Source of the DNA: Gavia stellata | Lineage: Eukaryota; Chordata; Aves; Gaviiformes; Gaviidae | DNA: 64,000 bases | NCBI RefSeq assembly: GCF_030936135.1 | Contig: NC_082616.1 | Coordinates: forward strand, 13,327,001-13,391,000 | Direction of reading: 5' to 3' | Shown: piece by piece, positions 35,794 through 47,660 of the stretch | Numbering within the stretch: the first letter of the stretch is position 1 | Layout: the number at the start of each line of letters is the position of its first letter | Position numbers and translations under genes: made by a program | Notes under the pieces: model-generated | What the model saw: the letters and a program-made list of their open reading frames with translations, nothing else | What the model was told of the DNA's origin: nothing | The model's database searches: none

Positions 35794-38700
35794 ATGTCTT
35801 ACCTGTGACTTGTCTCTGAAGAGTAAAAGCCCTGCTTTGCACATAAGCAAGTGTTGTCTTCCTGAGTTCTGAAAAGTCTGAAAGCACTGAATCATTTTGT
35901 ATGGGTTTTAAAAACTAAGGGACAAATCCTTAGCTGCAAATTCCTTTTGCTGCATTACAACAGTGGAGCACTGCAAATTGAGTCTGGTGAGAGATGCTAA
36001 CAATTGTCTCCCCCAGTCTCATGTGTACAGGCTTCGAGGCAGAAACAACTTTATTCTGAGGGGCTTTCCTCAAAAAAAAAAAAAAAACAAAACAAACAAA
36101 AAAAAAAAACAAAAAAAAAACCCCCTAGTCTTGCTTCTCACTCTACCAGCTCCAAAATGTGAATGTCACCTGGCCAAATGCCCAGGACTAAACACAGTGC
36201 TCTAAACATGGTCTCACAAGTGGCTTGTAAAGGAAAAGGGGAAAAAAAACCCACCAAAACTTTTTGGACTTTTAAATGCTTCTCTTGCGTTTTTTGCATC
36301 CAAAATTATGTCTTTGGCTTTTTCTTTGTATTTGCTGAATACAAATCCGTGCTTTCCAGTAATTAACTCCAGGACTTTTTGACTCTGACTTTGTTGAAAC
36401 GTACTTCCAACATGAAAATAACCCAAAGTCTTACTGTTTTTCCTTTCACGCATGATGTGTATTACATATGCTGACATTCCCTTTCTTAACTTGCCTGCAG
36501 ATCCATCATCTTGTCTTCCTCTTAATCCTTTGCTTAATAGTTTCTCTTAATGGATTATGCTTTTTGAGCATATGCCAAAATATGTATTTAAATATATTTG
36601 GCAATGACTGTGTAGAAAGCAATGGAAATACTTGCTTGACGGACTTGACTGTGTTCCTCACTGAGCTTATTGGCTCAGATAAAGACTCGGAGTTGTGGAG
36701 CGTGCGAGGATGGCAGAAGGCAGGTCTGAATGGGTGATCAGAGCAGTGCATTGAGTCAGTGCATGGAGAAATGTTGTTTACCATAGAAGAGGGCCCTCTT
36801 TTATCTTCCTGCCCTGCAGATGCCTGGTCAGGTGCTTAAGGCAAAAGCCAAATGCTCTGGCCACGGGGTGGTTTCTCCTGTGTGGAGCAATGGACAGAAC
36901 TGTGAGCTTTAGTTTACCAGCTCAGCCTGTGGCCCTGGGCCAATGTGGCAAGGTGCTGCCTTTTACTCAAGCTTCCTGCTGCTTCTGTAAGTGAACCTTG
37001 AGACAATTTCAGCCTGGGAATTAAATAAGGCCCAGACTGAGGCCCTGGGTGTGCCTGCTGCCAGGTTCGGATCTGCTTGTGTGGGAAACTGCTCACTGCT
37101 TTTTGCGAAGAAGTTAAGTTTTTAAACTGCATTTCTCTTTTTTTTTTTTAATACAATCACAAAACCATAACCTTCACAGAAATAAACGTGCATCCTTTTG
37201 CCAGCTGGGGCCTTGGCATGCTTTATGATGCATAACTTGCTGAGACTGTAATCTCTTAGGAAAACAGTTAGATATTGGCAACTATGAGGTGCCAACACTC
37301 AGTAAATTGTCATAATAAGCTATTTTAGCTACAGCTGGGGATTTAAAAAATAGTAACTTCACAGTATTCATGCTAGTTAATGCAAGATAAAAAAAATGTA
37401 ATTTGAACACTTTGAATAGCTTGGGAGAAGGAAGCCGGGTTTCTTGCAGCGTGTTTGCCAAGGGCCACTCCTGTTTGGTTTGCCTGTGTGGGAACCTTCA
37501 GGGTGCTCTAGATTATTTGAATTGTGTCTGCTCCTGTGCCACAGTTTAACCCCAACTTTGTAGTTAGTCTTTACTAGCATCTGTCTAGAGACAGCTGTTT
37601 AAAGTGGTGGTTGTTTTGGAAGTTGAGGAGAGTTCAGTTTTGGGAGGTGTGAGTAGAAAATGTGAATTTTCAGTCCTGTGACTTATACTGCTAGTAGTTT
37701 GAACTGCAGTAAAACTCGTATCCTGAAGTGTTTCTCTGAACGTGTGTTAGACCTGGGAGTTGTTGCTGAAGTCTTTGTAAACTGCCATGAGTAAACTTTT
37801 CCACTTGTAAAACTGTTTAGTTAAGGCAATTACAAATGTGGGTCAAGAGTCTACCAGCCCCTCTCCTGTGTCCCAGAAAGGTGCCATCCTTGCCAGCCCT
37901 GCCGTGTGAGAAATAGGCTGTGGCTCTACTTTAAAGTGGGGTGGCATCCAAGAACTTTTAGTACAATAAAAACAATGGGTGAAAGTTATTGCACAGCAGC
38001 AATGTTTGAGTCTTACCAACTTGTCGTGAGGAGTTACACAGAAAGCCTCAGTTCTAACTTGTGTTGGTGGTCTTCATTTTACGTAGTATATACTTCTTTG
38101 CAAACTGTGTTGCTTGGAATTTCTGGCTTATTTGATCAGAGAAAAAATGAAGATTGACCATCAAGTGAGCAGCTAGCTTTCCTTTGGCTAATTCAAATTT
38201 TCTATTTAGTGGTTCTGTAAAAATTCTTAATTCATGTTTGTTGCACTGATAAATGCACAGTTCATCCATTTTGGCAGGAATTCCCTACAAAGATATTCTC
38301 AGCATTTGTTTTGCAGTATGTCACTTAAATTATTTAACTTTATTGCAATTTTTTTTCTAGAAGGTATGATCTGCCAAGATAAATATTTGGTTTGTTATAG
38401 TGCAGATTCATTTTTGGATGTCTATATGAAAAACATGTTTTCATCCCTTGGTATTTCATGAATGATGGGGCATATGTTAGCTATCACTTATAGTGTATTT
38501 CCCATACGGTTAACAACAGCTCTGGAAGCCAGAGAAGCATTTTAGCTCTATCTTGCATGTCTTGTTCCTTGCTAAAGATAGTATACTAGCATGTGCACAC
38601 CCTTTAGCAGACATATTGGGCATCTTCCTTCCATCTATTTGCCATGCCATAGTCTAGACTTGAGAACCACTGCATTTACTACTCCACAGTGAGCTGGAGG

Positions 38701-41700
38701 CGTGGTTTTTTTGTTTTTTTTTTTTACTATCACAGCCTGAGAGCCATGTCTAAATTCAGGCTTTTATTTAAGGCTTGTTTCAGGCCATGGAATACATAAT
38801 ACTGTGTCAGTTTCACTGATGCTCTATGTGTTGCTTTCATACTGTTCTGTGTTTTGCTTAGCATTTGAAGTTGTTTTACATGTTTTGAGAACAGACAGTA
38901 GGTGATAGCTGTCTTTCAATAGTTACTAGTAATGTTCTAATAATGGCTGGAACGTTATTAGTTCTAATGTTGACCATCTAGTAATAATGTTCCTGGCAGG
39001 CTTTTGGTCACACCACTGGAGTATGGAATGTAAAACCAAGGAAAATTCTTGGGCCTTGGGATAAGCTGAGTAGTACATTTAACTGAGGGTTGCTGGATGG
39101 AGACAGTAACTTGAAAATAGTAAACTGAAGAAAGTAGTCTTAATATCAGCACGTTGTTTCATACCACCTTTGCCTTAACAAACAAAGGCATGTGTTTATC
39201 AGTGTAGGTAAAACTCCTGCTAGGAGGCAGTGCATCAGTTGTGATGGGAGGACTCCTTGGGTTTTTATTTTGTTGGGCCTTCCAGTTCCCATGCATGGGT
39301 GGACATCGCGTTCCCTGTGCGGTTCTGTCCATGAGGACGTTTCCTTTCCAGGCAGGGCTGGGCTTGTAACGCTGGTTACAAGTGTTTCCTCTGTGTCGAG
39401 GCGGAGCGTGCCCTTTGGGCCCCAGACAATGGGAAGATAGCCTTTATTTTGCTGGCGGAAATCTTCATTTGGAACATTTTACTGGAATCTGGTGCATCAA
39501 AAGGACAATGAATTTAAGAAAGGTAGATCATAGGTTCAGCTCATGCTCAGTGAGCTTTCCATTCAGCAAGGTGTTTAATACTTTATATATGTATAATCTT
39601 AGCTATGAACGGGCCATCAGTTTTTGTGTTAGTGCTTTTCCTAGTTGATGCACTTTGTTAAATGAGCACTATGCAGCATAGGCCAACAGATCGCGTTTAA
39701 CTCTTGAAACTACGGTAAAGGTTCTGACTAAAATAAAACAACTAGCAACTTATAGGTTGTATACATGATCCTTGACAACTGTAAAGCCCTATTTAGTCTG
39801 AGTGTACAATCCCCAAAGAAAGATAGCTCATGTAAAGGTTTGGCAGAGTTCATTTTGTATGATGCCTGTAGGGTCACTCTTCCAGCATTTTATGGAATCC
39901 CTTGCTTTTATTCACCCACTGTCTGGTGGCTAGCATAGAAAGCTGGTTGTCAGTTGAAAGCTTTTTTGTCTCGAGCTTGCCAGCTTTTAATTGAAGGCAA
40001 TGTGGTTATTTGCTTGGCTTCTTAAATCCACTTCTAGGCTAGCAACTTTTCCCTGCCTTTCAAACAATCATTAACCCCGGCAAGTCAGACCTTCCTCTTT
40101 CAGATCCAGTTCAGTAAAGTACCTGCACTGGAGTTGGTGCCACTCTAGTGTGTTGAGTCCTTGGGTCTGTGTTGTGAATGTGTAGGCTAATTCTGAATGG
40201 CATATAATATGATCATAATTTAAATGCTGGACCTCCCAAGGCTACACGTAAGTGTCTTGGGTTGTTGGAAAGTGGCGAAGTTATCATATCCAGGGGCAGT
40301 CTCTTAAGTTCCAGCCTTGGTGGTCATGAAATGGCAAATTAAACTGTTACTGTTCCAGGCCTGAATGTGGTACAGTGGTGTCAGTGTAATTTGTATGTAC
40401 GTGTGAAATGTGTGAGTGCAAGGATAGGTATGTTTCTATGTGAATTTACACATTTGAGGAGATTGGAGAGAGATGCTTTTTTGCAGCAAGCTGCTAAGAA
40501 GCATGGCAGTTGTTTGAAGGTGTTTGTGGGCTTGGAATGCATTTCTGATCAAGAGATTAACGAGCAGAAGTTGTCAAAAGTTCACTGAACATGCAGGCTT
40601 CAAGTAGCTGTTGCTGCTGAATTCTGCAACGCTGGTAGCAAGGGTAGTCGGTGTTTGGTGCTGTACAAAGAAGCAATGGCAGAAAGCTTAGACTAACATG
40701 TCACTGGCAGGATGGGCAAAGCATGGAAGGAGAAACGGAATTGCAGAATGAAAAGTGATTTAGATGTTTTTAAAGCTGGATTACAGTCTGGGTCTCTTTC
40801 CACTATGCATTGCAGAACAATAGATTCCCTGGACAAGAGAGGGACCGCTGTAGTTATATACTGCAGAATATAACTTTTATCTGAAGGGGAGAAGGGGAAA
40901 AAAATTGGTTCTAGCCCTTCAAGCTAAGAGAAAGTGTGGGAAGCATGAGGTGAATGCAGTCAGACTGGCAGCTGACAGCAGCTGCTTCTGTTGCAGTTTG
41001 GGCTGTAAAGGCAAGCGGAAGAGCTTTTGCTCCTGCTTGAACCCTGTAGTGGCATTAGGAGGCCCAGCTGATTGTAACAGCCCCTCTGGGCTGGTGAAGG
41101 AGGGGATGGGAAGAGTGGACCAGCAGTCCCTCTAGGCTTATGCTTCCCTGGCTGTCAAGGGGTACTCAGCATCAAATGCCAGCTAATTCCTTGGGGGGTG
41201 GGGCTGTTGGCCTCAGCAGGGTCTTTCTGGGCAGCTCCAGTTGTCCTGTGCGTGGGCCTTGGGGGGAATAACGGAGTATGCTTGAGTCCTGTCTTTAGGA
41301 GGAAGCTGGTAACAGCTCCTTGCTGGGCATTGTTGGTGTTCACCTTCCCCAGTAGGGGTTGTAGGGGCAAGTAGGAGGAGACACAGGGCAGTCATCCTAC
41401 TCATCTAAAGTCATGGTCCACGAACTGTGAAAGAAATAGGTTGATTTCCTCCTTTGCCTTTTCGTGCTGTGGTTTTGGAAGGAAGGCAGAATGCGAAAGA
41501 AATAATGAGTTTTAGGGGTGGATTGAGTTCCCCTAGCTCAGTCACAGCAGGTCAAGTTATTTGCTCGAGAGATTTCTGACTCCCCAGAGACATGGGTTTG
41601 TGTTTGTGCAGGGGATACATCATAGTTGAGGTACAGAAGAACAGAGAGAAATGAACTTGTTTATTTTAAGAGTGGTTGATAGACTTTGAACGTTTTCTCA

Positions 41701-42799
41701 TGTTGCTGAATTTATACAAAGAAGCTGTGTAAAAATAACTGGCACCAGATGTAGAAGCAATAAAATAATGCCGTGTTAAGTCTTGAAACTGTGGTATGTA
41801 ACCACAAGAACTATTTTCACCCATTGGCAGCTTTCTCTTTATTATCTGCAGAAAGAGGATGATGGAATTTGTTAGCAGTTAAACAATTTAATTTTTCGTT
41901 TGTAAAAGGACCAAGTTAAACCTGTATTCCAGTATGCTTAGTCTCAGCTCCCCATATGCAATGATTGCCAGTGTTTTTTGCTAGCAGTCGTGGGAATCTT
42001 CTGGTACCAGTGTGTCAGCAAGAATTAAACCTAGAAAATACCTTGTCATCTGATTCCTGCCTCACTTTCTTGGTTTGATTGCATTTGATTCAGATCAGAA
42101 AGAAAAAAGTGACAACAACAAATTCTTTATCTGACCTATGTACATAATGTAGTGCCCTGATACAGTAAACACCTGGAGTCGCCAATGTGTTTTACTTCAG
42201 AATGGTCTGCTGTTGTCAGTACTTCGACCCAGTTTCACCACTTCAACACATGAGGCTTACTTTCTTCTAAAACACTTATTTCAAAACACTTTGTCCCAGG
42301 AGAGAGAAAACAAATTGTTTACACAAGCAAACTAATAGTGGAGAATTAAACACCCACACTTCCTTCTTCAGGAGTTCCCCTGCTAGTAGTTTCTATGAAC
42401 TCATAAATCCAGGGAGGAAAAAAAACTTTTAGTAATCAAATGGGTCTTTGATGTGACTGCTAATGCTGCTGAGGAAGCAAAGTTTGGTGATGGTGATATT
42501 CCCTATACCACTGGGGGATCAAAAATAGGTTGGACAGAGAAGGGAAAACTGTTCATCCCAAAATCTAGGGAGGGGGAGGACCTTCTTTCTTCTTTGTCTG
42601 GGTGAAGACAGCCTGGGAGAGGCTTTAAGCCTTTCTCTTTACTGTAAGAGCCAGTTGGTGGCTGTAGCATCAATACCTCCCTCTTTATCTACAGGAGCGC
42701 ATATGTCCTGGTCTTTTGAGGGACTTGAGGAAAGAAGCAGGTAGGTGAGTTGTTGGGGTGATGATCTTGGACCACCTTCTCAAATACAAATGGGACATT
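35794..42799 (+). other. RIN2: RIN2 intron 1, middle part
   Basis: No exon, RNA gene or recognisable transposon was found here. Simple sequence includes a long A-rich tract at 36073-36120 and T-runs at 37138-37149 and 38713-38725. Short open frames have no family resemblance. The rest is AT-rich intronic DNA. Confidence 0.5.
36073..36120. repeat. A-rich low-complexity tract
   Basis: There are roughly 48 bases of A broken by single C. It could be an old retroposed poly(A) tail, but no body of a processed pseudogene was recognised upstream (35801-36072). Confidence 0.85.
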
Positions 42800-43208
42800 G
42801 GAAGAACAAGTCTTATGAGGAGCGGCTGAGGGAACTGGGGTTGTTCAGTCTGCAGAAGAGGAGGCTGAGGGGAGACCTTATTGCGCTCTACAACTACCTG
42901 AAAGAGGGTTGCAAAGAGGTGGGTGCTGGTCTCTTCTCCCAAGTGACAAGTGGTAGGACAAGAGGAAATGGCCTCAAGTTGCGCCAGGGGAGGTCTAGGC
43001 TGGATATTAGGAAAAATGTCTTTCCTGAGAGAGTGGTGAAGCACTGGAAGGGGCTGTCCAGGGAGGTGGTGGAGTCACCATCACTGGAGGTGTTCAAGGA
43101 ACATGTGGACGTGGCATTGTGGGACATGGTTTAGTGGGCATGGTGGGGTTGGGTTGATGGTTGGACTTGATGATCTTACAGGTCTTTTCCAACCTTAGTG
43201 ATTCTGTG
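42800..43208 (+). mobile_element. CR1 LINE, 5'-truncated, plus strand (copy 1)
   Basis: This is the 3' end of a chicken-repeat-1 retrotransposon. It encodes the last 110 or so residues of ORF2, recognised by [35 protein letters not shown] and [11 protein letters not shown], and ends in frame at the TAG at 43132-43134. A short 3' UTR follows (GGTTGGACTTGATGATC, then CAGGTCTTTTCCAACC) and the copy finishes with the CR1 terminal octamer ATTCTGTG at 43201-43208. Severe 5' truncation is typical of CR1. The copy cannot be autonomous. It reads in the same direction as RIN2. Confidence 0.92.
42802..43134 (+). pseudogene. CR1 ORF2 C-terminal remnant (copy 1)
   Basis: The open frame covers the ORF2 tail and ends at the natural stop. 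The catalytic reverse transcriptase and endonuclease parts are absent because of 5' truncation. There is no frameshift within what remains. It has no own start codon; the frame simply runs in from flanking intron sequence. Confidence 0.85.
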
Positions 43209-43998
43209 AAGAAGGGAGAGGGATGAGAAGGCTGCTCAAACCTGTGTAAAATGCCAGATCTTTGGGATGTACTATAATATGAAATACATCTGTCTTTCCA
43301 GGATCCTTATGCAGATGGCTAGGGAGAAAGGTGTAGAAAAGGAGAAGAGCTTTAGTAGGAAGTAGAAAATAGTGAAAACTGCAAAATATCAAGAGAATCG
43401 GGTTGGTGGATGGAAAACTTACAGGTACAGGCAAGAAAGCTGGCAAAGTCATGGGGTTTCATTCCCAGGGGTGCAGCTGAAAGAGTGAGGACAAGTTGGG
43501 TGTAGCGGCTGGGGTAGGAGAGAGTGGGGCTGGTCAGGATAAGCAGAGTGAGAGAGCTAGTGATGGGCAACCTGGTGGGAAGAGGGCCAGGAAAGCAGCA
43601 GTAACCTTTGCACTGCTGATGAATAGCAAGTCAGCAGTGACAAAAGATGATGGAGGTACCCAAGATGGTTATCAGAGGGAAAAGTTATAGGGAGAGGTCA
43701 GAGGGAACAGTAGTCCCCTGAAGGAGGATCAAGAGCAGCAACATGAGGACAGGAAGGATGACCTGTGTTTACGTGACTTTGAAGTTATACAGATTGAGAC
43801 CCAAGCCAGGAAGCTTGGTTGAGGCTAACTTTGCCAGTCCCATGGTGTATACATAAAAAACAGGAAGAGGAGTGGAATTAACTTGGGACAGATATTTCAA
43901 CAGCCTTCACTTTGAATTTCCTGGGTTTCACTGGTGTGTGTCATAACCTTTTTGGTTTTGCTACTTAATATTATTTTCCGTAAAGAAATAGGATGGAA
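43209..43998 (+). other. RIN2: RIN2 intron 1 between two CR1 copies
   Basis: This is a 790-base spacer between plus-strand and minus-strand CR1 copies. It has no recognised element and is A/G-rich on the plus strand over much of its length. Confidence 0.5.
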
Positions 43999-44051
43999 GA
44001 ATCACAGAATCACTAAGGTTGGAAAAGACCTGTAATATCATCAAGTCCAAC

Positions 44052-44054
<3 letters not shown>

Positions 44055-44088
<34 letters not shown>
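44055..44088. repeat. A34 homopolymer inside CR1 3' UTR
   Basis: There are thirty-four A on the plus strand (poly-T in CR1 sense) followed by C/A-rich sequence. The corresponding place in copy 3 has only A10 (63033-63042), so the tract is length-variable. Confidence 0.9.
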
Positions 44089-44090
<2 letters not shown>

Positions 44091-44149
44091 ACACACACCC
44101 CCACAAAAAAACCAAAACCACCCACAAACCACACCACAACCCACAGGAG

Positions 44150-44960
44150 AACAACCCACCCACACCACACAGCACCATGCCCATCAAGCCACATCCCACA
44201 ATGCCACATCCACATGCTCCTTGAATACCTCCAGAGAGGGTGACGGGTGACTCTACCACCTCCCTGGGCAGCCTATTCCAATGTTTCACTACTCTCTCAG
44301 TAAAGAACTTTTTCCTAATATCCAGCCTGAACCTCCCCTGGTGCAACTTGAGGCCATTTCCTCTAGTCCTGTCACTAGTCACTTGGGAGAAGAGACCAAC
44401 ACCCACCTCTCTGCAACCCCCTTTCAGGTAGTTGTAGAGAGCGATAAGGTCTCCCCTCAGCCGCCTCTTCTCCAGGCTAAACAACCCCAGCTCCCTCAGC
44501 CGCTCCTCACAAGACTTGTGCTCCAGACCCCTCACCAGCTTCGCTGCCCTTCTCTGGACACGCTCCAGCACCTCAGTGTCCTTCTTGTAGTGAGGGGCCC
44601 AAAACTGAACACAGTATTCGAGGTGTGGCCTCACCAGAGCTGAGTACAGAGGCATGATCACCTCCCTGCTCCTGCTGGCCACACCATTTCTGACACAGGC
44701 CAGGATGCCATTGGCCTTCTTGGCCACCTGGGCACACTGCTGGCTCATCTTCAGCCGGCTGTCAATCAACACCCCTAGGTCCTTTTCTGCAGAGGAGCTT
44801 TCCAGCCACTCGTCCCCAAGCCTGTAGCGTTGCCTGGGGTTGTTGTGGCCAAAGTGTGGAACCCGGCACTTGGCCTTATTGAACCTCATCCAGTTGGCCT
44901 CGGCCCATCGATCCAGCCTGTCCAGATCCCTCTGCAGAGCCTTCCTGTCCTCAAGCAGAT
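44150..44960 (-). pseudogene. CR1 ORF2 C-terminal remnant with frameshift (copy 2)
   Basis: The translated minus strand shows [60 protein letters not shown] and [18 protein letters not shown], all typical of the end of CR1 ORF2. A tandem duplication of seven bases, GGGTGAC (44238-44244 and 44245-44251), is absent from copy 3. It shifts the frame just after VVESP, so the normal last residues and stop are lost. The endonuclease and most of the reverse transcriptase are missing by truncation. Confidence 0.88.
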
Positions 44961-47346
44961 AAGAAGAAACAATAAACAGTATTTATCAGAATAGTATGTC
45001 ATGTTTGGCTTCTCTCATTTATTTGGTGAAAGTATATTTAGAAACTAAATTGTAGAATCTAAATATTTGAGTATCTGAAACTCCCTTGTCCCTCAAAAAG
45101 AACACAACTCCGAAATGAATCCCCCCAGCCCCCCACATAAGCAGTAATTCACTTGTATGCAAAAAACATAATTAAAATAATATTTCAGAGCATAGTTGGT
45201 CAAAGTTGTGGGTGAATTTTGTCATAAACCAATCACTCTTTATAACCAGTTTTATAGTCTTGATCCTTATGGGAAATGTACAGGTGCCTCAAATGATTTT
45301 GAGGATTTAAACTTCCTTCCTGATTTTTCCAAGTAGGTCAGGTAGGGGCAATATCTTGTTTTATGCTACCTGGAGACTTTGTTCTGAAGAACTGTTAGAT
45401 TGCCCTATTTATGCCTCCCCCCTAGCCCCAACCAGATCCTCAAACAGGCAGGAAATAAAGACTGTTCAAATTAAGTTTGTTTTCTCCCTGGGATCTTGTG
45501 TGGTTTTTGTGTGGGTTTTTTTTTAAATCCTAGTAACATTATGAAATAAGTCTAGGCATTTCACCTCCTATGATGTGTATATGGCATAGCTGAAAGGACA
45601 GTGAGAATGCTGTGCTTTGGGGTTTATGCTTCTGGCTGTGTTGGCGCACTTGTACGATAGTGAACTGACTCACAGGCATGTCTCAGTCTGTTTTTGCCAC
45701 TCTGCATAGTCAAAGTGTGGTTCAGGAACATCTTACAGATTCTGAGCTTGATGGTAGCTTTCCCTTTACATAATACAGGTTAGCAGCACTGTGTTGTAGT
45801 AGTGCAGAAGTTGTGAAGTCTCTAGTGGGGCTAACCCAGTTCACCAGTCTGTCTCTCTAAAGCCAAGACAAACAATGATGCAAGCTTTCTACACTGAGTA
45901 GCTTATCTATTCATTGCTAGTGGATCCTAACTAGGTTAGGTCAGTGAAAACTCTGTCTGGTATAGGCATAAGTGTTTTGTTGTCTGGTATAGTTACGTAG
46001 GAGGTCTTTGTATGGAGTGTAATGAGTTTGGTTTAAGTGAAAGATTTTTATTTTTCTGTGCACAAAATAAATAGATCAAGACATAAGCACTGTTCTTTCA
46101 AAGTTTTTCTAGTGAAAATATTTTCTTTTGTTCATTGAGAAATAAATCTTTTACTTTCTACTCAACTTCATGCTTTGCTGTGTTTGTGCACTGATTCTAC
46201 AAGAAAAGTTTGTAGAACAGCTTTGGAAGTGTGCCACAAAAAGCGGAGCTTAAAGCGGTCAATAGTGTTCTGCAAAAGTTAGTAGGGAGTGCTGAGTGAA
46301 TAAAGAAGCAAATGGTCTGTAATGTCTATGATGTGCAGCTGTTTAAAATGAACAGTGCAACCACAAAAACTTGCATGTGATTTTCCTCATATGGGCTGTT
46401 TGATTACATTAATCTCTTGGTCAGAAAGCAATAGTGGAAATGTAGCTAATGACATGCAAATACAATTGTTCTTGAACAAAAAGCAAATCCACAACTGCAT
46501 AGCTTGAGTCAGCTCAAGTTAGTCACTTGGTGCTGACCTGGTGTAATTCAGTATGTAGGAAGCTTTGTGTTCTTAAACAGGCATGTTGAAAATGGATCCT
46601 TTCAAGATCCAAGAATTTCAGCAGATTTACAGTAGCTGACCCAGGACACTTAGTCTACCTATTTTAGGAGGGCAAAATGAAGTTCAATTCCTCCATTTTT
46701 TTCCATTTATTTAAAGTTAGATAAAGTTTGCATATCACTCACTAGGTAAGCTGCCTATTTCTTGTACACATTTGCTGGGGTAGATAAATAATAGTTGTGG
46801 TTTGTTTGGTCAAGTTGTCCCTGTAGAAAATGGACATCCAAACTTTTCTTGCTCCTTCTGATACATAGCTCCAATAGTGGATTAAATTGTTTGCTCAGAG
46901 TTTAGAGCTTTCTGCACCTGGAGATGTTTTCTCACCCAGCCTGCGTGTTTGTATACTCAGGTGTGTATCATTTGCTAACAAGTACAAAGCTAAAAGTCTT
47001 ATTTATTAGTTATTTAAGCTGATATGATGCCTTTTGATTTTGTGCTTTCTGTTGGGTTACGTAAATGTAGTAATTCCTGTGCAATGAAAAGTAAAAACGG
47101 ATTTTTGAGCAGTGGGGGGCTCCCACCCCTGTGAGAAACTGGGAAAGAAAAAATAATGCTTTTCCTCTGATAACTTGTTCTTTCAAAACAAGCAAACAAA
47201 TAAGCCAAAAAAAAAAAAGTGAAGCAATCTGAAACATGAGGTCTAGTTCTTGATTTTATTATTTGTTGTGTATTAAATAGAAAATCAAGAAAATACTCCA
47301 GTGGTGAATGGGAACACACACACCTTTGAAGTCTTGATGAAAACCA
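44961..47346 (+). other. RIN2: RIN2 intron 1, unique sequence
   Basis: AT-rich intronic DNA. No exon, RNA gene or mobile element was recognised. Confidence 0.5.
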
Positions 47347-47660
47347 GAGGTTGCAGGGGGCCTCCAGAGGTCAGCTAGGCCAGCTCTCCTTCCAGTCAGA
47401 TCGGGGTGCTTGGGACCTTGGCCCACTGAGTTTTCAGTATCTTCAAAGGTGGAGACGCCTCAGCTTCTCTGGGTCCCTGTTCCAGTGTTTGAACGCCCTT
47501 GTGGTGCAAATCTTTTTTTCTTACGCTGAGTTGGAAGCTCCTGTTTTCCACTTTGCCCTTTGTCTGCTGTCCTTCTAGTAATGTGCTTTTGAGAAGAGTT
47601 TGGCTCTCTTATCTAGACCCTCCCATTAGGGAGTTGTAGACAGCATTAAGATGTCTTGTA
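47347..47660 (-). mobile_element. Old, decayed CR1 3' end, minus strand
   Basis: Read on the minus strand, this contains the CR1 3' landmarks in mutated form: a GAGAGCC..ACTCTTCTC block, TTCAAACACTGGAACAGGG, CCAGAGAAGCTGAGG and a final CTGACCTCTGGAGGCCCC. It diverges clearly from the three young copies and represents a different, older subfamily. No reading frame survives. The octamer end was not found. Confidence 0.75.

Larger units (their letters stand above)
43999..44960 (-). mobile_element. CR1 LINE, 5'-truncated, minus strand (copy 2)
   Basis: This is a 962-base CR1 3' fragment in reverse orientation. On the minus strand it reads through the ORF2 C-terminal third, then a 3' UTR, then ends with the octamer motif (plus-strand CACAGAAT near 44004-44011). 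The 5' truncation falls near 44960, where homology to CR1 stops. The 3' UTR contains an unusual A34 run (44055-44088) and A/C-rich sequence on the plus strand. The sequence is very close to copy 3 at 62971-63839, so both belong to one fairly young subfamily. Confidence 0.93.

Noticed and set aside
36073..36120. Poly(A)-like tract as the tail of a processed pseudogene
   Set aside because: The preceding 270 bases show no recognisable coding or RNA-derived body and no flanking duplication.
44019..44243. Plus-strand frame rich in Lys, Thr and Pro
   Set aside because: It is translation of the A34 and A/C-rich simple sequence in the 3' UTR of CR1 copy 2.
44240..44643. Plus-strand frames opposite CR1 ORF2 (also 63146-63561)
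   Set aside because: They are antisense shadows of the CR1 ORF2 remnant. The same pattern appears at both minus-strand CR1 copies.
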